NCBI GenBank assembly: GCA_021463315.1
Contig: JAJTXO010000179.1
Span: 1 to 7,308 of the forward strand
Length of the DNA stretch: 7,308 nt
DNA from: Caldilineales bacterium
GTDB taxonomy: Bacteria; Chloroflexota; Anaerolineae; JAAEKA01
Direction: 5' to 3'
Numbering within the stretch: the first letter of the stretch is position 1; each line of letters starts with the position of its first letter. Of the stretch, positions 1 to 5,364 are shown one piece after another. Below the pieces are notes generated by a model that made no database searches, was not told where the DNA came from, and saw only the letters and a program-made list of their open reading frames with translations. The translations under genes were made by a program, and so were the position numbers.

Positions 1-12
1 GATACAGGGGGA

Positions 13-77
13 AGACTTCCGAAGTCTTATGGACTGTGAGCTCGTTTTGAACAAACCTGCGCAGACTTCGGAAGTCT
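13..77. repeat. Pair of 15-bp palindromes (AGACTTCSGAAGTCT)
   Basis: Two 15-bp units, at 13-27 (AGACTTCCGAAGTCT) and 63-77 (AGACTTCGGAAGTCT), are each perfect 7-bp dyads around one central base. The central base is C in the left copy and G in the right, so each unit is the exact reverse complement of the other and they could pair as a 15-bp stem with a 35-nt loop. On the + strand a TTTTTT run (87-92) follows the right copy after 9 bases, so the pair might end a + strand transcript entering from the left, but the gap is long for a standard terminator. I see no open reading frame here. It may be a dispersed intergenic repeat family or a binding site. The repeat itself is certain; its role is not. 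Confidence 0.75.
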
Positions 78-102
78 CGACCCCGGTTTTTTGAGATGAT
101 AC

Positions 103-132
103 ACGCCGGGCGCTTGAAGAGGCGCCCGGCGT
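103..132 (-). terminator. Strong GC hairpin after sdaAB; possible terminator without U-tract
   Basis: ACGCCGGGCGC (103-113) and GCGCCCGGCGT (122-132) form a perfect 11-bp stem with an 8-base loop. It begins 20 bases past the sdaAB stop codon in the direction of transcription. On the minus strand the bases after the stem are not U-rich (they include AAAAAA), so this is not a classical intrinsic terminator. It could be a hairpin-only terminator or an mRNA 3' end stabiliser. The stem is directly visible; the terminator role is inferred from position. Confidence 0.45.
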
Positions 133-152
133 CTGCGCGGCACCCAGGCGCT

Positions 153-833
153 TTACATCTCTACCTTGGGCACTTGGCGCACCCAACGCACCCAGGTGTA
201 ATCCTCGAAAGCCTCCAGCAGCATGGGGTCGACGGTGGCGTCGGTTTCGATGATCATGATCGAATCGCCGCCCCGTTTGTCGCGCTTGACGCGCAGAAAG
301 GCGATGTTGATCCTGTGCCGCGCCAGCCAGCCGGTGACCTGGTTGATGGTGCCGGGACGGTCCTCGGCCAACACCAACAGCGTATCGTAGGAACAGCCGA
401 ACTGCACGTCATAGCCATCGACGTTGACGATCTCCACCAGCCCGCCGCCGATGGAGCAGCCCGTTATCTGCACAGTGCGCTGGCCGCCGTCGTGCAGGGT
501 CAGTCGAACGCTGTTGGGGTGCGCATCTTCCCCCAGGTCGATTTCGGCGAAGCGAAAGCTCAGCCCCGCCTGCTCGGCGTGCTCGAAGCTGTGCGGCAGG
601 TCGGGATCATCCGTGGCCATGCCCAGCAGCCCAGCCACCAAGCCGCGATCGGTGCCGTGGCCCTGGCCGGTTTGGGCAAAGGAGCCGTGGAGCTCGATCG
701 ACGCGTCCACCGGCGGATGGCCCAAAATGGCGCGTGCTACCTGGCCTAGCCGCACCGCGCCCGCCGTGTGCGAGCTGGAGGGGCCGACCATGATCGGACC
801 GATGATGTCGAAGACAGAGATGTTGCGGGGCAT
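153..833 (-). CDS. sdaAB: L-serine dehydratase, iron-sulfur-dependent, beta subunit
   Basis: This 226-residue protein is the beta chain of the two-subunit, [4Fe-4S]-dependent L-serine dehydratase, a cytosolic enzyme that deaminates L-serine to pyruvate and ammonia. Visible family motifs are FDIIGPIMVGPSSSHTAG (residues 8-25), GHGTDRG (58-64), HPNSVR (105-110) and GCSIGGG (125-131). They are followed by a C-terminal ACT domain (about 149-215) containing LAEDRPGTINQVTGWL, normally an amino-acid-sensing module. The length is typical. In the family the cluster ligands lie in the alpha subunit, so this chain should not work alone. The open frame extends 37 codons upstream to 944, but that stretch is repeat-derived sequence, and the ATG at 833 gives the family's usual N terminus. 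No Shine-Dalgarno sequence is seen before it; the minus strand reads TCCTCCT there. The next gene upstream on the strand ends at 974. Downstream there is a hairpin and no start of an alpha-subunit gene before the window edge. Confidence 0.93.
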   Translation of the reverse strand: MPRNISVFDIIGPIMVGPSSSHTAGAVRLGQVARAILGHPPVDASIELHGSFAQTGQGHGTDRGLVAGLLGMATDDPDLPHSFEHAEQAGLSFRFAEIDLGEDAHPNSVRLTLHDGGQRTVQITGCSIGGGLVEIVNVDGYDVQFGCSYDTLLVLAEDRPGTINQVTGWLARHRINIAFLRVKRDKRGGDSIMIIETDATVDPMLLEAFEDYTWVRWVRQVPKVEM

Positions 834-843
834 AGGAGGATGT

Positions 844-977
844 GTGATGCGTAATGCGTGACTCGGAGGATGTGCGGTCGATGGTCTTTGGGGGCGCGGG
901 GTGGGGAGCTCGTAACGCGTAACCCGGACGAAATTCGCATCCACGCTCCGGGTTACGCATTACGCATTACGTGTTAC
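844..977. repeat. Intergenic TTACGCA heptamer-repeat island with an inverted repeat
   Basis: Three clusters of a 7-bp unit (consensus TTACGCA, variants TCACGCA, TTACGCG and TTACGTG) lie between sdaAB and the membrane-protein gene. At 953-977 the + strand shows TTACGCA, TTACGCA, TTACGTG and TTAC in tandem. The minus strand carries related copies at 844-868 and 911-928. The 25-bp block 946-970 matches the reverse complement of 844-868 at 22 positions. The block 911-928 (CGTAACGCGTAACCCGGA) pairs with 947-964 at 17 of 18 positions across an 18-base loop. The TAA stop of the neighbouring gene (974-976) is part of the last heptamer. There is no U-tract beside the stem. I see no gene in this stretch; short frames through it are compositional artefacts. 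Confidence 0.8.
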
Positions 978-1441
978 TTAGCTACCCCAAAGGCCACCCG
1001 CGTCGGCCGCCACAGCAGATAGATCAGCCCCAACAGCGGCTGGAACAGGGGGAAAAAGCCATAGTCCTGGCCGAAATGGCGCCAGGCTGTGCTGCCGATC
1101 AGGTCAGGCAGGACGAAGCTCAGCGCGCCGATGATCAGCACCAGCGCCAGCTCCAGCGCCAGCGCGCAGACCGAAACGTACCACCAGCCACGGGTGCGCT
1201 TGAAGAAGCCGATCGCCGCCACCAGATAGAGCAGGGCCGTCAGCACCGACAGCAGGGGGCCGAGCTTGGCCAGATCGTCGCGCAAAAAGAACTGATACAG
1301 CCCGCGCGCGCCGGTGGACAGCGCCAGCAGGGGGTAGGAGATGCCCAGAATGTAGCCGATCAGGCTGATCGCGCGCGTTCTCCTGTCCTGCGGCTGTGCG
1401 ACAGATGCGGTCATCTGTGAATCGCGTGTGTTATTCGACAT
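974..1441 (-). CDS. Small four-helix integral membrane protein, function unknown
   Basis: I do not recognise a named family for this 155-residue protein. It has a polar N terminus (1-23) with several charged residues, then four hydrophobic segments at about residues 24-44 (ISLIGYILGISYPLLALSTG), 60-80, 86-111 and 128-144. The arginines and lysines at 20-23, 81-84 and 145-148 suggest an inner-membrane protein with both ends in the cytoplasm. There are no obvious catalytic or metal-binding motifs; W86, W87 and a histidine in a short loop (HFGQDYG, 122-128) are the only notable polar/aromatic features. The ATG at 1441 gives the longest frame; the ATG at 1414 is an alternative that removes only nine residues. 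Neither has a good ribosome binding site (GGAG lies 16 bases before the first). It runs divergently from the Crp-family gene and its stop codon lies inside the heptamer repeat. It could share a transcript with sdaAB, but the 140-bp repeat-filled gap argues against tight coupling. Confidence 0.75.
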   Translation of the reverse strand: MSNNTRDSQMTASVAQPQDRRTRAISLIGYILGISYPLLALSTGARGLYQFFLRDDLAKLGPLLSVLTALLYLVAAIGFFKRTRGWWYVSVCALALELALVLIIGALSFVLPDLIGSTAWRHFGQDYGFFPLFQPLLGLIYLLWRPTRVAFGVAK

Positions 1442-1533
1442 AATGTTTCAACCGATGCTCCGCACGGCTCTCGGAATGTCGCCAGAGACTGTCGTCCTGG
1501 GGCGATCTCTTCATGGCGGACCACTGGTCATGG

Positions 1534-1562
1534 ATTTTACCCTATCTCGACGGCCCGCGCAA
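1534..1562 (-). promoter_or_regulatory. Candidate sigma70 promoter for the membrane-protein gene
   Basis: On the minus strand TTGCGC (1557-1562) and TAAAAT (1534-1539) are separated by exactly 17 bases. The -10 box matches consensus at five of six positions; the -35 box matches only TTG. Transcription would begin near 1527, giving a leader of about 86 bases. The call depends mainly on the good -10 box and the ideal spacing in otherwise GC-rich DNA. Confidence 0.45.
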
Positions 1563-1612
1563 GCCAGTTCCTGGGCCGTTCGTCGACAACCTGTATTTTG
1601 AAACGGTCGCTA

Positions 1613-1642
1613 TTGTGCGTTCCAGCGCAACTGTGGTAAACT
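1613..1642 (+). promoter_or_regulatory. Candidate promoter and CRP-type dyad of the Crp-family gene
   Basis: TTGTGC (1613-1618) and TAAACT (1637-1642) are 18 bases apart, and the -10 box is preceded by TGG (1634-1636), an extended -10 motif. A start near 1649 would leave a leader of about 68 bases before the ATG at 1717. Overlapping the -35 region is the dyad TGTGC-N6-GCGCA (1614-1629), with the same 5-6-5 geometry as the CRP site TGTGA-N6-TCACA. A regulator bound there would lie between the promoter elements and would be expected to repress. The dyad is seen directly; that the adjacent Crp-family protein binds it is an inference. Confidence 0.45.
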
Positions 1643-1706
1643 CGAACCACGACGCACCGTCCGCCGCGCCGCTGCATGGCCCAACAATGGGCTGCTGCGG
1701 CCCTTC

Positions 1707-1711
1707 AGGAG
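1707..1711 (+). promoter_or_regulatory. Shine-Dalgarno AGGAG fixing the Crp-family start
   Basis: AGGAG lies five bases before the ATG at 1717. The other possible starts in the frame (1513 and 1687) have no comparable site. This decides the start in favour of a protein of normal Crp/Fnr length. Confidence 0.75.
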
Positions 1712-1716
1712 CACCT

Positions 1717-2412
1717 ATGCCCAGTTCGCCCGCCTGTGAACAGGTCACCGTTCGTCACCTGCTTGCTGAGGTCCATTTCCTGCATGCTGTTTCCTCTGCG
1801 GCCCTGGACGCGCTGGCAGAGGCGGCGACCTGCCAGCGCTATGCGCAAGGCGCAACGATCTTCCTGGAGGGTGATCCCACCGCGGGCATGTACCTGGTCG
1901 AGCAGGGTGTGGTGAAGATCAGCCGTGTCTCGTTGGAGGGGCGCGAGTATATCATGCATCTGCCGGAGCGGGGTGACACCTTCAACGACGTATCGACGCT
2001 GGATGGCGGCCCCAACCCAGCCCATGCCACGGCCCATACCGATGTGGTGCTCTGGCGCATCGACCGCGACACCGTGCAGCGGTTGGCTCGCGCCTATCCC
2101 GATCTGACCTGGGCTCTGATCGAAGATCTGGCTGGCCGCACCCGACAGATGGTGACGCTCTTGCACGATCTGGCCATGCGCAGCGTGCGCGGCCGTCTGG
2201 CCCGTCTGCTGCTGCAGGAAGCCGAGAGCCGGGACAGCGACGTGGTGCAGCGCCTGCTGACCCAGGAGGAGATGGCCGCGCGGCTGGGCACCGTGCGTGA
2301 GATGGTGGGCCGCACCCTGCGCGGCCTGGCCAACGATGGCTTGATCGAGTTCGATCGCCATCGCATCGTGATTCTAAACCCGCAACGACTGGCCGAAGAG
2401 GCGGAGATCTAA
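1717..2412 (+). CDS. Crp/Fnr-family transcriptional regulator
   Basis: This 231-residue cytosolic DNA-binding protein has an N-terminal cyclic-nucleotide-binding-type beta barrel (about residues 14-125), a long dimerisation helix (about 127-155) and a C-terminal winged helix-turn-helix (about 160-222). The recognition helix reads VREMVGRTLR (193-202). Its R194, E195 and R199 match the CRP residues R180, E181 and R185 that read TGTGA half-sites. In the barrel, the stretch FNDVSTLDGGPNP occupies the place of CRP's phosphate-binding loop. By my alignment the GE pair and the arginine-serine pair that hold cAMP are replaced by ND and NP, so cAMP is probably not the ligand. Only two cysteines are present (C7, C39), too few for an Fnr-type cluster. 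The frame is open back to an ATG at 1513, but the AGGAG site and family length favour 1717. The gene is convergent with the STAND regulator; the 155-bp gap between them (2413-2567) holds no gene and no clear terminator. The signal and targets are unknown. Confidence 0.92.
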   Translation: MPSSPACEQVTVRHLLAEVHFLHAVSSAALDALAEAATCQRYAQGATIFLEGDPTAGMYLVEQGVVKISRVSLEGREYIMHLPERGDTFNDVSTLDGGPNPAHATAHTDVVLWRIDRDTVQRLARAYPDLTWALIEDLAGRTRQMVTLLHDLAMRSVRGRLARLLLQEAESRDSDVVQRLLTQEEMAARLGTVREMVGRTLRGLANDGLIEFDRHRIVILNPQRLAEEAEI

Positions 2413-2567
2413 GAGAGGGGGCTGCCAAAGGCGGCGCGACGAACCGTGCCATCGCGTGCTTGACCTGAAGATAGCCGCTCGGGCCGGTCTTTGCGCAGCA
2501 CCCCGGAGTGGGCCGACCGAGCCCGCAGTCTTCATTGACGGCTGTGCGCCGAGCGCATGGATGGCTG

Positions 2568-5015
2568 TCAGGGCGCGCCGCCGCAGTCCAGCGCGAAGGC
2601 GACCAGGGCGTCCAGACTCTGGTGCATGAGTGGGCGCTGCGTCACGCCGAAGGCGTCCCGCGGCGCTGGCGCCTGCGTCGCGGGCAAGCGCTCGAGCAGC
2701 GCCGTGGCGAACTGAGTGGGGGGATGGATGACTTGCAGCCGTTTCCACAGCGCGATCGCGGCCGCGTGCAGGTCAGTCGCCCGTTTGGCGTCGTCCTCGG
2801 CCATGCACACCGCGGCCAGAATCTCCAGACACTCGGCCAGCACCTCCCGTTCGCCCAGGAGATGGCATTGCTGCAGGCTCTCCCGCGCCAGCCTGGCCGC
2901 GCGCGTCGGATCCCCCTGGTGCAGCGCAATCCAGCCCAGGTTGGCCTGCGCCACCGCGATCCCTTTGAGATGCCCAGTCTGCTGCGCCAGCTCGTGCCCC
3001 TGATCGAACAACAGGGCCGCGGTGTCCCAGGCGCCCAGACACATCTGCGCCCAGCCCAGGTTGGTCAGAGCGCTGTAGACCGCACAGGGATCGCCCGCAC
3101 GCTGCGCATAGCCCAGACTCTCCTGGTTGAGGCGCGTCGCCTCCTGCCACTCTGCCTGGTCGATGGCGATCCACCCCAGGTCGTAGAACACCCGGGCCAG
3201 GCCCGCCTGATCGCCGGCTGCGCGATAGATGGCCAGGCTTTCGTCCAGCCATTGCCGGGCTGTGGACCGGTCGCCCTGGCGATAGGCCAGGGTGGCGGCA
3301 TTCTGCAGCGTGCGGGCGCGCAGCGCAGCCGGCGCGGCCGTTGGCTCCAACTGCGCCAGCACCTGTTCCAGCCAGCCGCGCCCCTCGCGGTAGTGGCCGT
3401 GGCGCTGCCAGAACGCCCCCAACGCGCACGCCATCGCGGCGGCCAGCTCCGGCGGCCCGTGAGCCAGCAGGGTTGCCAACGCCGCGCGCAGATTGTCCGC
3501 CTCCTGTTCCAGCCGCAGCAGCCAGGTAGCCTGTTCGGAGCCGTTGAGCTGCGCCGCGGCCTGCTCGGCCCAGCACGCGTAGTAGCGGGCGTGGCGCTGA
3601 CGCACCTGCTCCATCTGGCCGCTGGCAGCCAGATGTTCCAGCGCGAAGCCGCGGATGATCTCCAGCATGGAGAAACGCGACTCGGCCGCGCTGGTTTCGC
3701 GCAGTGTGCGCAACGAACAGCGGCCGCAGCAATGGGTCACGCTGAAACAGGCCGCCGACAGCGCGTTCTTAGACACCAAGAGGCTTTGATCCAGCAGGCC
3801 AGTGACGCCAGCGGCTATGCTGGCCGCGGCCAGGGGGGCGATTTCGCCCGGCTCCGCGGGCTGGCCCTCCCAGCCGGCGCAGACCACATCGGCCGCTGGC
3901 AGGCTGAAGCCGCCGACGAAGATCGCCAGCCGCGCCAGCAGGGTGCGTTCTGCGGGCGTGAGCAGGCCGTAGCTCCAGGCCAGCGCCTCGCGCAGCCCCT
4001 GTCGCTGCGCTGGCGTCGAGTCCCGCGCCAACCAGGGCCCGCCCTGCTCTAGCCGGCTCAATAGTTCCAGGGGGGACAGCGTTTTGAGCCGCGTCGCGGC
4101 CAGTTCGATGGTCAGCGGCAGCCCATCCAGACGCCGGCAGATCTCGATAACGGTCGGGGTCACAGCAGGGGTCAGGCGAAAGCCCACATGTGCGGCGTGG
4201 GCGCGATCGCAGAAGAGCCGCACCGCGTCCGCGTCGACCGTGTCCAATGGGTCGCCGGATTGCGGCAGGTGAAAGGGCAGGATAGGGAACTCATGCTCGC
4301 CGTACAGGTGCAGCCGGGCGCGGCTGGTGACCAGCAGGCGCAAGTCGGGACACAGGGCCAGCAGGTCAGCTAGAAAGGATGTGGCCGGCAGCAGGTGCTC
4401 GAAGTTGTCGAAGATCAGCAGCATCTCCCGGTCGGCCAGGAAGCCAGCCACCGCCTGGGCCAGGTCGCAATTGCGTGCCTCCCGCACCCGTAGGGCTGTG
4501 GCGGTGGCCGAAGGAACCAGGCTGGGTTCTTGCACTGAGGAGAGCGCCACCAGACAGACGCCGTCGCGAAATTCCCCTGCCAGTTGTCGTCCCGCCTCCA
4601 GCGCCAGCCGCGTTTTGCCCACGCCCACGGGACCGGTCAACGTCAGCAGGCGCGCCTCGTTCCCGCGCAAACAGCCGCTGATCTCGGCCAGCTCGGCGCT
4701 GCGGCCCACCAGGGAGGTGACTGGCGCTGGCAGATTGCTGCGTAGCCTGGCAGCCGGCGCCTTGCTCATGGGCAGGTGGAAGGTCGCCCGCTCGCCCAAA
4801 GCCGCAGCCATGAATCCGGCCAGGTCCGCGGGGGGCAGAGCCAGATGAAGGGCCAGCCGCTGCGCCATCTGCGGGGAGGGGCGGCGCTGGTCGGCCTCGA
4901 TTTTGCGCAGGCTGACCACGGCGCAGCCCACCCGCTGCGCCAGCTCTTCCTGGGTCAGGTCCAGCGCCTTGCGCCGTCGTCGCACCCAATAGCCGAAGGA
5001 ATCTATAGTCTCCAT
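2568..5015 (-). CDS. XRE-type HTH / STAND NTPase / TPR transcriptional regulator
   Basis: This 815-residue protein is probably a cytosolic signal-integrating transcription factor. Residues 7-62 form a Cro/C1-type helix-turn-helix (RRRKALDLTQEELAQRVG). Residues 94-104 are the NLPAPVTSLVG entry to an NB-ARC/STAND ATPase with Walker A GPVGVGKT (128-135), Walker B LLIFDNFEH (199-207), the LLVTSR motif (227-232) and DGLPL (297-301). A winged-helix region follows, ending in RFSMLEIIRGFALEHL (447-462). Residues 565-761 contain five TPR-like units starting at 565, 605, 645, 685 and 725, an exact 40-residue period. In STAND proteins ATP binding and ligand sensing by the repeats usually switch the protein to an active oligomer. 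A poorly conserved-looking insert (about 414-446) carries C423, C429, C430 and C433. The frame reaches a GTG at 5054, but the ATG at 5015 has GGTGA (5024-5028) upstream and gives the usual N terminus. It lacks a C-terminal LuxR domain, so it is not MalT-like in layout. The stimulus and regulon cannot be read from sequence; the divergent surface-protein gene is a candidate target. Confidence 0.92.
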   Translation of the reverse strand: METIDSFGYWVRRRRKALDLTQEELAQRVGCAVVSLRKIEADQRRPSPQMAQRLALHLALPPADLAGFMAAALGERATFHLPMSKAPAARLRSNLPAPVTSLVGRSAELAEISGCLRGNEARLLTLTGPVGVGKTRLALEAGRQLAGEFRDGVCLVALSSVQEPSLVPSATATALRVREARNCDLAQAVAGFLADREMLLIFDNFEHLLPATSFLADLLALCPDLRLLVTSRARLHLYGEHEFPILPFHLPQSGDPLDTVDADAVRLFCDRAHAAHVGFRLTPAVTPTVIEICRRLDGLPLTIELAATRLKTLSPLELLSRLEQGGPWLARDSTPAQRQGLREALAWSYGLLTPAERTLLARLAIFVGGFSLPAADVVCAGWEGQPAEPGEIAPLAAASIAAGVTGLLDQSLLVSKNALSAACFSVTHCCGRCSLRTLRETSAAESRFSMLEIIRGFALEHLAASGQMEQVRQRHARYYACWAEQAAAQLNGSEQATWLLRLEQEADNLRAALATLLAHGPPELAAAMACALGAFWQRHGHYREGRGWLEQVLAQLEPTAAPAALRARTLQNAATLAYRQGDRSTARQWLDESLAIYRAAGDQAGLARVFYDLGWIAIDQAEWQEATRLNQESLGYAQRAGDPCAVYSALTNLGWAQMCLGAWDTAALLFDQGHELAQQTGHLKGIAVAQANLGWIALHQGDPTRAARLARESLQQCHLLGEREVLAECLEILAAVCMAEDDAKRATDLHAAAIALWKRLQVIHPPTQFATALLERLPATQAPAPRDAFGVTQRPLMHQSLDALVAFALDCGGAP

Positions 5016-5052
5016 GATCGCTGTCACCGTAGATGAGGCGGGCACGGACGTC

Positions 5053-5066
5053 ACATATCGTTATGT
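5053..5066. promoter_or_regulatory. Dyad ACATA-N4-TATGT in the regulator leader
   Basis: ACATA (5053-5057) and TATGT (5062-5066) are perfect 5-bp arms around four bases, in the leader of the STAND regulator about 40 bases before its start codon. They overlap a weaker alternative minus-strand promoter (TTGCAA 5084-5089, N18, CATAAC 5060-5065). This could be a small operator for a helix-turn-helix dimer. Arms this short can arise by chance. Confidence 0.3.
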
Positions 5067-5115
5067 CAGCGGTGTAGCCTGCGTTGCAAGGCTGTGGCGA
5101 GATTGTGTGGAAATT

Positions 5116-5132
5116 GTATCGGAAAGTGATAC
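5116..5132. promoter_or_regulatory. Dyad GTATC-N7-GATAC just downstream of the regulator promoter
   Basis: GTATC (5116-5120) and GATAC (5128-5132) are inverted 5-bp arms with a 7-bp spacer. Relative to a start near 5138 on the minus strand they span roughly +6 to +22, where a bound repressor would block early elongation. This suits autoregulation by the XRE domain of the downstream gene, but that is inference from position and symmetry only. Confidence 0.35.
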
Positions 5133-5144
5133 CCAACGAGCGGT

Positions 5145-5173
5145 ATTTTATGCTTGAATCAACGTGTTGTCAA
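5145..5173 (-). promoter_or_regulatory. Near-consensus sigma70 promoter of the STAND regulator
   Basis: Read on the minus strand, TTGACA (5168-5173) is a perfect -35 box and TAAAAT (5145-5150) matches the -10 consensus at five of six positions, with exactly 17 bases between. A start near 5138 would give a leader of about 120 bases to the ATG at 5015. It is the best promoter in the window and lies in its most AT-rich patch. A 10-bp palindrome (5175-5184) abuts the -35 box upstream. Confidence 0.75.
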
Positions 5174-5174
5174 T

Positions 5175-5184
5175 CGCAATTGCG
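5175..5184. promoter_or_regulatory. Perfect 10-bp palindrome CGCAATTGCG abutting the -35 box
   Basis: CGCAATTGCG is fully self-complementary and lies one base upstream of the TTGACA box of the minus-strand promoter. Its centre is about 41-42 bases from the predicted start, the classic place for an activator touching RNA polymerase. On the other strand it lies within the upstream region of the surface-protein gene, so a protein bound here could affect both divergent genes. No factor is identified. Confidence 0.4.
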
Positions 5185-5190
5185 GATCTG

Positions 5191-5356
5191 CCCGGTCGTC
5201 GATGCAGGCAACCGGGGTGATGCGCGAAAGGCAGGAGACAGCGCGGCCAATCCTCGCCGCCTGCAAGCGCGTAGCAACCGGCTACAGCCTTGATTGCGCG
5301 CCGAGCCGTGGTGGAGGCGAGGCTTCAACTGGGGCTCAGCTCCGCGCCGGGCAAGG
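5191..5356 (+). promoter_or_regulatory. Structured GC-rich leader of the surface-protein gene
   Basis: Several hairpins follow one another upstream of the ATG at 5365: CCCGGT/ACCGGG (5191-5196 with 5211-5216), GCGGC/GCCGC (5243-5247 with 5256-5260), CAAG-cgc-GTAGC/GCTAC-agc-CTTG (5264-5292, five-base loop) and GAGCC/GGCTC (5303-5307 with 5333-5337). CCTTG (5288-5292), part of the third hairpin, is also complementary to CAAGG (5352-5356), which overlaps the ribosome binding site. The two pairings exclude each other. I could match no known riboswitch class, and no clear + strand promoter was found in 5016-5364. The helices are short, so this may be ordinary GC-rich leader sequence. Confidence 0.3.
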
Positions 5357-5358
5357 AG
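5353..5358 (+). promoter_or_regulatory. Shine-Dalgarno AAGGAG of the surface-protein gene
   Basis: AAGGAG ends six bases before the ATG at 5365, an ideal spacing. It fixes that start, which is followed directly by a signal-peptide-like hydrophobic stretch. Confidence 0.85.
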
Positions 5359-5364
5359 ATTTCC

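Noticed and set aside
834..944. N-terminal extension of sdaAB by 37 codons
   Set aside because: The added residues translate the heptamer-repeat region, and the family's N terminus begins at the ATG at 833.
1513..1716. N-terminal extension of the Crp-family protein from the ATG at 1513 (68 more residues)
   Set aside because: It has no ribosome binding site and no domain-like sequence, and it contains the likely promoter and dyad. AGGAG before the ATG at 1717 and the family length favour the shorter form.
2413..2567. Bidirectional terminator between the convergent genes
   Set aside because: Only short imperfect GC stems (for example GCTCGG with CCGAGC) and no U-tract on either strand were found.
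2508..4052. A 514-codon open frame on the + strand opposite the STAND regulator
   Set aside because: It is antisense to a clearly recognised protein, is dominated by Arg/Gln/Gly/Ala as expected for the shadow of a GC-rich gene, and has no recognisable domain.
5268..5300. Possible c-di-GMP (GEMM-type) riboswitch element; the minus strand reads GTAGCCGGTTGCTAC
   Set aside because: It resembles the end of the GEMM consensus, but the conserved GCAAAGCC core and partner helices are missing, and the strand does not lead into a suitable leader. Likely coincidence.
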